A program made the position numbers and the translations under genes. A DNA stretch of 51,756 bases, from the NCBI GenBank assembly GCA_017427405.1, contig JAFRSV010000016.1:95333-147088 (forward strand), read 5' to 3'. Below, piece by piece: positions 41,851 to 49,385 of the stretch. The notes below the pieces were generated by a model that was not told where the DNA came from, did not search any database, and worked only from the letters and a program-made list of their open reading frames with translations. The DNA is from Alphaproteobacteria bacterium (lineage in GTDB: Bacteria > Pseudomonadota > Alphaproteobacteria > Rs-D84). Within the stretch, counting starts at the first letter, position 1. The number at the start of each line of letters is the position of its first letter.

Positions 41851-44800
41851 ATGGCAAATTTAATTGTTGATGGAAACTGGGCGGCGGCGGATGTTGCGTA
41901 TCGCTGTGTGGACTTTGCGGCGATTTATCCAATTACCCCAAGCAGTACTATGGGCGAACTGGCCGATGAATGGTCGTTTCAGCACAAGAAAAATATATGG
42001 GGCGCAATTCCGCAAATAATCGAAATGGAATCCGAAGGTGGTGCGGCGGGTGCGATGCATGGCGCGTTGCAAATGGGGACACTTGCCACGACCTTTACCG
42101 CGTCGCAGGGGCTTTTGCTTATGATTCCGAATATGTATAAAATCGCCGGGGAACAGACGCCGTTTGTTATGCATGTTGCGGCGCGGGCACTTGCGACACA
42201 TGCGCTGTCGATTTTTGGTGACCATAGTGACGTTATGGCGGTGCGGTCGACGGGCTTTGCGTTGCTTTCGTCGCACAATGTGCAACAGGCACATGATATG
42301 GCGGCGATTGCGCATGCGGCAACAATTCGTGCGCGCGTACCGTTTTTGCATTTCTTTGATGGGTTCCGAACAAGTCACGAAGAATCAAGGTTAAACCGTA
42401 TCGATGATGATGTTTTGCGTAAAATGATTCCCGAAGATTTGGTTGCACGCTATCACGCGATGGGGATGAATCCGGATAATCCGACAATTCGTGGAACTGC
42501 GCAAAATCCCGATGTTTATTTTCAGGGGCGCGAGGCCGCAAATGAACTTTACGCCGCGACACCGAAAATTGTGGCGGAATGCATGGATGAATTCGCGCGA
42601 CTTACGGGGCGTCGGTATGGGTTGGTTGAATATGTCGGCGATAAAAAGGCGGAAAATGTTATTGTTGCGCTTGGGTCCGCATGTGAAACAATCGAAGAAA
42701 CAATCGCGCATTTGCCGGCCGGATTTGGCCTGATTAAAATTCATCTTTATCGGCCGTTCCCGGTGGATGCGTTTTTGGCGGCGTTGCCAAAGGGTGTAAA
42801 ACAAATTGCGGTACTTGATCGGACAAAGGAACCGGGTGCGGTTGGTGAACCACTTTATGTGGATGTAAAATCCGTTGTTGGTGATCGGGCACGCGTTTGT
42901 GGTGGACGTTATGGTTTGGGTTCCAAAGAATTCAAACCGCGTGATGTTGCCGCCATATTTGAAAATATGAAACGCGGGACATTGCATCATAATTTCACGG
43001 TTGGAATTGATGATGATTTGACGGGGCTGTCGCTTAAAACCGACCCGGCATTTTCGATTGAAGACCCGAATGTTCGGACCGCGATTTTGTATGGTATCGG
43101 CAGTGACGGAACCGTTGGCGCGGTTAAAAATATCGTAAAAATTGTTGGGGAAAATTCCGAACTGTATCCGCAATCTTATGCAGTGTATGATTCGAAAAAG
43201 TCCGGTGGACTTACCGCGTCGCATATTCGTTTTTCGGATAAACCTATTCAAAGCCAGTATTTGGTAGAGGTTGCAGATTTTATAAGTGTTTCAAACTTTA
43301 TGATTGCGCAAAGATTTGATGTGTTTCAGTCCTTGCGCGCCGGTGGAACGGTTATGATAAATACATCAATGTCGCCGGATGTGGCGTTTGCAAATTTGCC
43401 AAAAACTGTGCAGGAACACCTTATGCGCCTGCGCGCAAATGTGTATTTCTTGGATGCGAACGGCGCGGCGGCGGAATTGGGATTGGGAAATCGAATCAAT
43501 ACATTTATAATGCTAAATTTCTTTAATTTAACCAAAGTTATTGACCCGTCCGTTGCCGCCGAATCCGCCAAGACCGCAATTGAAAAAACATACAAGAAAA
43601 AAGGTATGGATGTGGTTGCTGCGAACTGGGCGGCGGTGGACAGGGCGGCGGGATATTTGAAACACTTTGATATGCCGTCGTCGGTGTCGAATTTTGCACC
43701 GGACTTTGTGCCGGCGATGACCGCGGACGCGCCGACCGTGATTGCGGGAACACTTGGTGAAATGGCGGCGGGGCGGGGCGATGCAATTCCGGTGTCGCGG
43801 TTTCGTGTTGGTTCTGAATTCGGCGCGGGCCAGTATCCGGTTGGAACATCAAAATATGAAAAGCGTGCCGTTGCCGCGCGTGTCGCAAAGTGCGATTTGG
43901 AAAAATGTATTCAGTGCGGGAAATGTTCAATGCTGTGCCCGCATGCGGCGATTCGGATTAAGGCATTGAACGCAGAGCAGGTGGATGCCGCGCGCGGGCG
44001 TGGTGTTATTGTGGTGCCGATGAAAACACCGGAATTGGGTGCGAATATGTATTTCACAATCAGCGTTTCGCCGGCGGATTGCACGGGGTGCGGGCTGTGC
44101 GTGAAAAATTGTCCAACTTCCGCCCTTTCCATGGTTGATGCAAATGCCGATGACCAGCGGGCGTTTGATGAAACGGTAAAATTGCCAGATATCCAGCGGG
44201 AAAAATTGAACCTGAATTTGCCAAAGCATATAGAACTGTTGCCACATTACTTTGAATTTCCGGGCGCATGCGCGGGTTGTGGGGAAACGCCATATATTAA
44301 AATGATGGCGCATTTGTTTGGTGACCATATGGTTGTCGCAAATGCAACGGGGTGTTCTTCGATTTATGGGGCGAATTTGCCGACAACACCGTGGACATGT
44401 GACGCAAACGGGCGCGGGCCGGCGTGGTCGAATTCGCTGTTCGAAGATAATGCCGAATACGGCTTGGGTATGCGGGTTGCATTGAACCAGCGGCGCGATA
44501 TGTTGCGTGGGTTGCTGTTCGAATTGGGCGTAGAAAATGTCGAAGAAATCTTTAACGAAACGGACATCAACAAACAACGCGAAATTAAAGAAAATTTGGC
44601 AAAGAAATTAAAGAAAATTGATTCGCCTGATGCGCGTTTGGCTGAAAGTATGCTGGGCGATGTTGTGCAGAAATCCGTGTGGATTGTTGGTGGCGACGGT
44701 TGGGCGTATGATATTGGGTATGGTGGTTTGGATCATGTGTTGCACAGTGGTGAAAATGTGAATATATTGGTTCTTGATACCGAAGGGTATTCGAATACCG

Positions 44801-45351
44801 GGGGTCAGCAATCCAAGGCGACACCATTCGGCGCAAGTATGAAATTCGCGATTGGTGGAAAAAATCACGCAAAGAAAGATTTGGGCATGATTGCGATGAT
44901 GTCGGGTGCGTATGTTGCGCAAATTGCATTGGGGGCGAATCCGGTTCAGGCGATAAAGGCCTTTCGCGAGGCGGAAAGTTTCAATGGCCCGTCAATAATC
45001 TTGGCTTATGCGCCGTGTATCGCGCATGGGTTCGCGTTGCAAAATGGGCCGGAACATCAAATGCAAATGGTGAACACGGGTGCGTGGCCGCTGTATCGGT
45101 TTGATCCGCGTCTGATTGTTGAAGGACACAATCCATTGGTGATGGATTCAAATGTGGATAATTTGGCGCCACTCGAAGATTTCCTTAAGACCGAAACGCG
45201 GTTCGGTGCGGCGCGTGCGGCGAATCCGAACTTTGATAAATTGGTCGAATATGCCAAGGAAAATAACGAGTATCGGACGCAACTTAAAAAATACATCGCG
45301 CACTTTGCGATGATGCAGGCGAACACCGTCAAAGAAAACGGGGAGGGTTAA
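41851..45351 (+). CDS. nifJ: Pyruvate:ferredoxin (flavodoxin) oxidoreductase
   Basis: A 1166-residue single-chain PFOR that oxidises pyruvate with CoA to acetyl-CoA, CO2 and reduced ferredoxin. The order is canonical. The N-terminal pyrimidine-binding part has IYPITPSSTMGELADEW. The gamma-like domain has RAGGTVMINTS. The two-cluster ferredoxin domain has CIQCGKCSMLCP and CTGCGLCVKNCP. The C-terminal TPP domain has CAGCGETPY, GDGWAYDIGYGGLDHVL and LDTEGYSNTGGQ. All cluster Cys are present. It indicates an oxygen-sensitive central metabolism. It is followed after 2 bp by the bamE-like gene. Confidence 0.97.
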   Translation: MANLIVDGNWAAADVAYRCVDFAAIYPITPSSTMGELADEWSFQHKKNIWGAIPQIIEMESEGGAAGAMHGALQMGTLATTFTASQGLLLMIPNMYKIAGEQTPFVMHVAARALATHALSIFGDHSDVMAVRSTGFALLSSHNVQQAHDMAAIAHAATIRARVPFLHFFDGFRTSHEESRLNRIDDDVLRKMIPEDLVARYHAMGMNPDNPTIRGTAQNPDVYFQGREAANELYAATPKIVAECMDEFARLTGRRYGLVEYVGDKKAENVIVALGSACETIEETIAHLPAGFGLIKIHLYRPFPVDAFLAALPKGVKQIAVLDRTKEPGAVGEPLYVDVKSVVGDRARVCGGRYGLGSKEFKPRDVAAIFENMKRGTLHHNFTVGIDDDLTGLSLKTDPAFSIEDPNVRTAILYGIGSDGTVGAVKNIVKIVGENSELYPQSYAVYDSKKSGGLTASHIRFSDKPIQSQYLVEVADFISVSNFMIAQRFDVFQSLRAGGTVMINTSMSPDVAFANLPKTVQEHLMRLRANVYFLDANGAAAELGLGNRINTFIMLNFFNLTKVIDPSVAAESAKTAIEKTYKKKGMDVVAANWAAVDRAAGYLKHFDMPSSVSNFAPDFVPAMTADAPTVIAGTLGEMAAGRGDAIPVSRFRVGSEFGAGQYPVGTSKYEKRAVAARVAKCDLEKCIQCGKCSMLCPHAAIRIKALNAEQVDAARGRGVIVVPMKTPELGANMYFTISVSPADCTGCGLCVKNCPTSALSMVDANADDQRAFDETVKLPDIQREKLNLNLPKHIELLPHYFEFPGACAGCGETPYIKMMAHLFGDHMVVANATGCSSIYGANLPTTPWTCDANGRGPAWSNSLFEDNAEYGLGMRVALNQRRDMLRGLLFELGVENVEEIFNETDINKQREIKENLAKKLKKIDSPDARLAESMLGDVVQKSVWIVGGDGWAYDIGYGGLDHVLHSGENVNILVLDTEGYSNTGGQQSKATPFGASMKFAIGGKNHAKKDLGMIAMMSGAYVAQIALGANPVQAIKAFREAESFNGPSIILAYAPCIAHGFALQNGPEHQMQMVNTGAWPLYRFDPRLIVEGHNPLVMDSNVDNLAPLEDFLKTETRFGAARAANPNFDKLVEYAKENNEYRTQLKKYIAHFAMMQANTVKENGEG

Positions 45352-45353
45352 AG

Positions 45354-45782
45354 ATGAAAAAAATAATTTTAATTTTGTCATTGGCGCTTTGCGCGTGCAC
45401 TTTTCAGACGAAACACCGTGGATATGTATTTCCAAAAGATTTGGACGTGCAGGTTGCAAAGATAAAAACCACGAATCAGTTGGAAGATTTAATTGGTTCG
45501 CCCCAGGTTAAAACCATTTACGGGGACGAGGTTTGGATTTACTTTGGCGAAGATGAAAACTATCATGGGCCGTTTCCGTTGTCGTATGATGAAAAGACAG
45601 TGTTGCTTGCATGGGTTCGTGGCGGGCGTGTGGCGAAAACACAAATTTTGCACGATGATGATTTGCCGGATGTGTGTATTGATTCGGACGAAACCGAAAT
45701 TCCGGCGGCAATTGAACTTAACGCGTTGCAAGAATTGTTTAATAATATCGGCCGGTTTAGTCCGGGCGCACTTGGGCAATAA
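45354..45782 (+). CDS. BamE/OmlA-like outer-membrane assembly lipoprotein
   Basis: A 142-residue lipoprotein with signal IILILSLALCAC (lipidated Cys) and the SmpA/OmlA pattern: GYVFPKDLDVQ, TTNQLEDLIGSPQVKTIYGDEVWIYFGE. BamE supports the BAM complex that inserts barrel proteins, consistent with the many barrels in this window. The ribosome site GGAGGG overlaps the end of the upstream gene. The protein has a longer acidic C-terminal part than E. coli BamE. Confidence 0.82.
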   Translation: MKKIILILSLALCACTFQTKHRGYVFPKDLDVQVAKIKTTNQLEDLIGSPQVKTIYGDEVWIYFGEDENYHGPFPLSYDEKTVLLAWVRGGRVAKTQILHDDDLPDVCIDSDETEIPAAIELNALQELFNNIGRFSPGALGQ

Positions 45783-45838
45783 AAAACATGTTTGCAAAAT
45801 GTGCGAAAAAAGTGTAAAATTGGGGCAAAGGAAGGAAT

Positions 45839-46369
45839 ATGAAAAAATTTTTATTTGCTCTTTTGATTTGTGGTAATGCGTTTGCGGGTGATTGCGGACC
45901 GGGCTATGTTTTGGTGGATCGGGGTAAAATTGATGGCGTGGTGGCGCGGGAATGTCAAAAACTTTGGTGTGTGGATTTGGAAACGGGACGTGAAATGGGT
46001 TCGGGTGATCGGGCGGCGACCGGGTATGTTATGACGGCCGGACCGGTTGAACTGTGTGATGCGTCCGGGGAATGTATTGAATGCTTTGGTGATCGCAAAT
46101 GGTGCACCGGGGTGCCAAAGGGTGTGTGGAATGCGGAATATGGCGCATATACGCGTGGCGGTGTGGATTCGGCAACATATACATCATCGCAAAAGGGCGG
46201 ATGTTTTAGTTGGAATTTGGAAAAACCGGTGTGTCCCGCGGGCGAAGATGCGATTTTGCAAGACGGCGAATGGGTTTGTGCAATTCGGGTCCAAGGTTCC
46301 GGAAATACCGGGCGTGCGCCGGCGGTGCGTCGAACCGGAACGCGGATGCGTGGAACATTGCGTAAATAG
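45839..46369 (+). CDS. Secreted Cys-rich protein of unknown function
   Basis: A 176-residue protein with a signal peptide (cut after NAFA), then many Cys residues in small groups: GDCGPGYVLVDRG, ECQKLWCVD, ECIECFGDRKWC and PVCPAGEDAILQDGEWVC. The last looks like the CPxG modules of the protein at 13711-14805. The C-terminal 30 residues are basic and low-complexity. AAGGAAGGA precedes the ATG. Likely disulfide-bonded and extracytoplasmic; function not recognised. Confidence 0.72.
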   Translation: MKKFLFALLICGNAFAGDCGPGYVLVDRGKIDGVVARECQKLWCVDLETGREMGSGDRAATGYVMTAGPVELCDASGECIECFGDRKWCTGVPKGVWNAEYGAYTRGGVDSATYTSSQKGGCFSWNLEKPVCPAGEDAILQDGEWVCAIRVQGSGNTGRAPAVRRTGTRMRGTLRK

Positions 46370-46393
46370 TTCGATTTTTAGACAAGAATCTTT

Positions 46394-46425
46394 TCGGGCG
46401 AAAAAATCGCCCGATTTATTTGTTT
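46394..46425 (+). terminator. Intrinsic terminator before carD
   Basis: TCGGGCGA (46394-46401) pairs with TCGCCCGA (46407-46414), followed by TTTATTTGTTTTT. Confidence 0.85.
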
Positions 46426-46448
46426 TTCTGATATTTTTATGTTATAAT
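46420..46448 (+). promoter_or_regulatory. Sigma-70-type promoter of carD
   Basis: TTGTTT (46420-46425), a 17-bp spacer, perfect TATAAT (46443-46448), 41 bp before ATG 46490. Confidence 0.6.
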
Positions 46449-46489
46449 GTGCGAGAATCAGAGAGAATGGCAATATAAAGAGTGATGCT

Positions 46490-47062
46490 ATGCCAAGTAA
46501 AAAATTGGAATTTAAAAACGGTCAATATGTGGTCTATCCGACCCAGGGTGTCGGTAAACTTGTACGCACCGAAGAGCAGGTCATCGGCGGACAAAAAATA
46601 AAAATGCTGGTTATCGATTTTGAAAAAAGTCGTATGACATTGCGGGTTCCGTTGGAACGTGCGGAAATTTCCGGACTGCGGCCGCTTTCGTCCGCAAAAA
46701 AGATGGACGAAGCGATTGCCGCCGCCAAAGGCAAGGCAGGTGCCAAGCGTATGATTTGGGCGCGGCGTGCGGCGCAATACGAAGAAAACATAAATTCGGG
46801 CGACCCCATGAAATTGGCCGAAGTCGTGCGTGACCTGCAACGGCGGAATCCGACAGATACCATTCCTTTTTCGGCGCGGCGTTTATATATGCGCGCGCTG
46901 GAACGTATGGCCCAAGAATTTGCCGTGTTGCACAAAATGGATGTAGAGGCCGCATCCGAAAAAATCGAGGATATTATCGGCGTGCCAAAGGAAATCGACC
47001 TTAATGCCGTTGACGAAGATGAAGAAGACCAGGAAGAGGAATTTACCGATACAAGTGAGTAG
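46490..47062 (+). CDS. carD: CarD-family transcriptional regulator
   Basis: A 190-residue CarD/CdnL protein that binds RNA polymerase beta subunit and stabilises open promoter complexes. The N-terminal Tudor-like domain has NGQYVVYPTQGVGKLV and KMLVIDFEKSRMTLRVPL. The helical DNA-binding domain includes WARRAAQYEENINSGDPMKLAEVVRDL. The C-terminal 25 residues are strongly acidic. The stop codon TAG is the first unit of repeat copy 4. Confidence 0.93.
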   Translation: MPSKKLEFKNGQYVVYPTQGVGKLVRTEEQVIGGQKIKMLVIDFEKSRMTLRVPLERAEISGLRPLSSAKKMDEAIAAAKGKAGAKRMIWARRAAQYEENINSGDPMKLAEVVRDLQRRNPTDTIPFSARRLYMRALERMAQEFAVLHKMDVEAASEKIEDIIGVPKEIDLNAVDEDEEDQEEEFTDTSE

Positions 47063-47146
47063 TGTTGGTGTAAGTGGTTAGTGAAAACGGTCGCAAAAGC
47101 GACCGTTTTTTACAAAAACATTACCACTAACACTTATCCACTTACA
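47057..47146. repeat. TAGTG/TAAGTG inverted-arm element, copy 4, around a terminator
   Basis: The left arm (47057-47083) begins at the carD stop and the right arm (47121-47146) reaches into the stop codon of lptB. Between them a perfect hairpin ACGGTCGC-loop-GCGACCGT with T-run (47086-47111) can terminate both convergent genes. Confidence 0.85.
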
Positions 47147-47873
47147 TGGTGAAATCTTCGCCAAGGTAAACCTTTTTTACCATTTTATCGCGTATGATTT
47201 CGTCACTTGTGCCGTGTTTTAGAATCATGCCGTCATGCAAAACATAACTGCGGTCCGTGATTCCAAGGGTTTCGCGGACATTGTGGTCGGTAATAATAAC
47301 GCCAAGTCCACGATTTTTTAATTGTGACACTAAATCGCGGATTTCATTTACGGCGATTGGGTCGATTCCTGCGAACGGTTCGTCAAGTAGTATGAATTTT
47401 GGATCGTTGGCCAATGCACGTGCAATTTCCACGCGGCGGCGTTCACCCCCGGACAGTGATGTTGCCGGGCTGTGTCGCAAATGCGATATAGAAAATTCTT
47501 CGAGTAATGCATCCAGTTTCTTTTTGCGCACCTTTTTATCGGGTTCAGTGACCTCCAGTATTGCCATGATGTTTTGTTCGACATTAAGGCCGCGAAAAAC
47601 ACTGCTTTCCTGGGGCAAATATCCAATGTGCAGACGTGCACGTTGATAAAACGGTAATTTGGTTATATCTTGGGAATTTAGGAAAATTTGTCCGCGGGAC
47701 GCGTTTAATTGACCCGTTATGCAATAAAACGCCGTTGTTTTTCCCGCCCCATTTGGTCCAAGCAGCCCCACAGATTCCCCTTGGGCCGCAATCATGGAAA
47801 TATCGCGCAGGACCACGCGGCGGCCGTATGATTTCGATAAATGTTCAATTTTTAATACAGATTGTTTCACCAT
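47142..47873 (-). CDS. lptB: LPS export ABC transporter ATPase LptB
   Basis: A 243-residue ATPase that powers LPS extraction from the inner membrane with LptFG. Walker A is GPNGAGKTT, the signature LSGGERRRVEIARAL, Walker B FILLDEPFAGIDP, and the switch His in TDHN. All match LptB. The start ATG 47873 lies 2 bp after the end of lptC, so the two form an operon. lptA, which usually lies between them, is absent here. Confidence 0.95.
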   Translation of the reverse strand: MVKQSVLKIEHLSKSYGRRVVLRDISMIAAQGESVGLLGPNGAGKTTAFYCITGQLNASRGQIFLNSQDITKLPFYQRARLHIGYLPQESSVFRGLNVEQNIMAILEVTEPDKKVRKKKLDALLEEFSISHLRHSPATSLSGGERRRVEIARALANDPKFILLDEPFAGIDPIAVNEIRDLVSQLKNRGLGVIITDHNVRETLGITDRSYVLHDGMILKHGTSDEIIRDKMVKKVYLGEDFTM

Positions 47874-47875
47874 TT

Positions 47876-48364
47876 TTATTCACCAAGCCTTAGTATTAAT
47901 TCGGGTGTTTGTAATTTGTGACCATCGTTTCTTGAAATTATATTCACATTTCCGGTAAGTTGCAAAACCTTGGTTTTTATATCATATTCGCCACCGTCGG
48001 CGGAAAAACTTATTTTGTCTTTTTGACCGTTTTGCATTTGAACCGTGTGTCCAGATATCTTTTCAAGTATCACAATGTTCGGGCGGGTGTATTCCAAACG
48101 GCCACTTGCAGCGGTGATTTGAAATGGTTCGCCCTTGGCATCCGTTCCCGCAAGTGATGCACCCGACATTTTAAATTGATTCTGTATTACATCGGTCATG
48201 TTTATCATCGAAATCGGTGTCCACAATAATTGATGTGTAAAAAGCGCACCGGCAACAAGTGCCGCAACCATTGTGATGCCCCATCCGGTAAAGAAAAATT
48301 GCCAAAGCCGTTGCCAGCGCCGATGGCGATTTACTATTATTAAATTGCGTTTGCTTTTCGTCAT
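47876..48364 (-). CDS. lptC: LPS export protein LptC
   Basis: A 162-residue bitopic protein with one membrane helix (about 27-48) and a periplasmic beta-jellyroll (FKMSGASLAGTDAKGEPFQITAASG and TKVLQLTGNVNIISRNDG). It receives LPS from LptBFG and hands it to LptA. No Shine-Dalgarno stands before ATG 48364; a minus-strand TAATAT ends 7 nt upstream, so a leaderless mRNA is predicted. Confidence 0.88.
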   Translation of the reverse strand: MTKSKRNLIIVNRHRRWQRLWQFFFTGWGITMVAALVAGALFTHQLLWTPISMINMTDVIQNQFKMSGASLAGTDAKGEPFQITAASGRLEYTRPNIVILEKISGHTVQMQNGQKDKISFSADGGEYDIKTKVLQLTGNVNIISRNDGHKLQTPELILRLGE

Positions 48365-48371
48365 GATTTGT

Positions 48372-48400
48372 ATATTAGTCTGTTATAAATCAAAATGCAA
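48372..48400 (-). promoter_or_regulatory. Promoter of lptCB, predicted leaderless
   Basis: On the minus strand: TTGCAT (48400-48395), a 17-bp spacer, TAATAT (48377-48372), then 7 nt to the ATG. Confidence 0.5.
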
Positions 48401-48461
48401 TTTTTATATTTTGTTATTCATTTTTTTGTGGTATAATTGGAATGACGAGAGAATGTAGGAA

Positions 48462-49295
48462 ATGAAAAGATTTAGTGCATTTGTATGCTCTTTGGTTGCG
48501 GTGTTGGTATGCGCGACGGCGTTCGGTGCCGCAAATGTTTTAATGCCGAAAAAGGCAGATTCGGTGGCGAAACGTGACGTGTCAACATCGACAACCGGAA
48601 CGGGCGCAAGTTTGTTGCCGACGGCGGCGAATTTGGTACTTAGTGTTATACAACTTAACCAACAACAAAAGGCATTGACCGCGGAATGTGAACCGACGTC
48701 GCGTGAAATTACCTTTGTCAATAATATGATAAAAGAATGGGCAAATGCCGGTGGACGCAACCCTTTGACGTCGTCAAGTGCGGTGCGGCCGTGCAGTGCA
48801 AATGAAAGTTATGCGACAATGGTGCGTGAGGCTGGAAATGGACTTACGATTGACAATTCAACAATATGTTGGGATACATTTACAGAAACCGAGGCGCGAC
48901 ATGCCGTATGGGCCGGGTACCCAAAAGCATCGGTTGCCGAGTATTGTTCGGATGGTGGGGATAACCTTAGTCTGTGCAGCAAAAATAGCCGCAAGAAAGT
49001 CACGAATATGTGGACACTTTTTGATATGATTGATTTTGAAAATAAAGATTATACCCAGGGCGAGGCAACCCAGGCGGTGGCGTTGTTGGAAAAGGCGACA
49101 AAGTGTTCCACTAATAAATTGGCGGCGAAAAGATTGGAAACCTTTGGTGGGTTTGTAATGAATACAATAAACAATATAGGAAAACCAACAAATACAGAAA
49201 GCATTATGGGTGCGGTTAGCAGTGTTGTTGGGCAAACTGGATTCGGAAATATTGGCGGTATTGCAAATGTGGCGGCGCAGTTTTTAGATAGATAA
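48462..49295 (+). CDS. Secreted protein of unknown function
   Basis: A 277-residue protein with a signal peptide (VCSLVAVLVCATAFGA) and a mostly helical mature part with few, spaced Cys (AECEPT, RPCSANES, TICWDTF, EYCSDGG, SLCSKNS, TKCSTN). Its C-terminal 45 residues are Gly/Asn/Val-rich and end FLDR. GTAGGAA precedes the ATG. It lies just before the OmpA-like gene on the same strand, 90 bp apart. No family recognised. Confidence 0.7.
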   Translation: MKRFSAFVCSLVAVLVCATAFGAANVLMPKKADSVAKRDVSTSTTGTGASLLPTAANLVLSVIQLNQQQKALTAECEPTSREITFVNNMIKEWANAGGRNPLTSSSAVRPCSANESYATMVREAGNGLTIDNSTICWDTFTETEARHAVWAGYPKASVAEYCSDGGDNLSLCSKNSRKKVTNMWTLFDMIDFENKDYTQGEATQAVALLEKATKCSTNKLAAKRLETFGGFVMNTINNIGKPTNTESIMGAVSSVVGQTGFGNIGGIANVAAQFLDR

Positions 49296-49326
49296 TAAAA
49301 ATTGTTTTTTTATGTTTGTTTTTTGC

Positions 49327-49355
49327 TTTACTAAAATCCTTAAAAAATGTATAAT
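49327..49355 (+). promoter_or_regulatory. Possible promoter of the OmpA-like gene
   Basis: TTTACT (49327-49332), a 17-bp spacer, perfect TATAAT (49350-49355), 30 bp before ATG 49386. Confidence 0.5.
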
Positions 49356-49385
49356 GTATGATAAGGTAAGAGAAAGGATTTTTTC

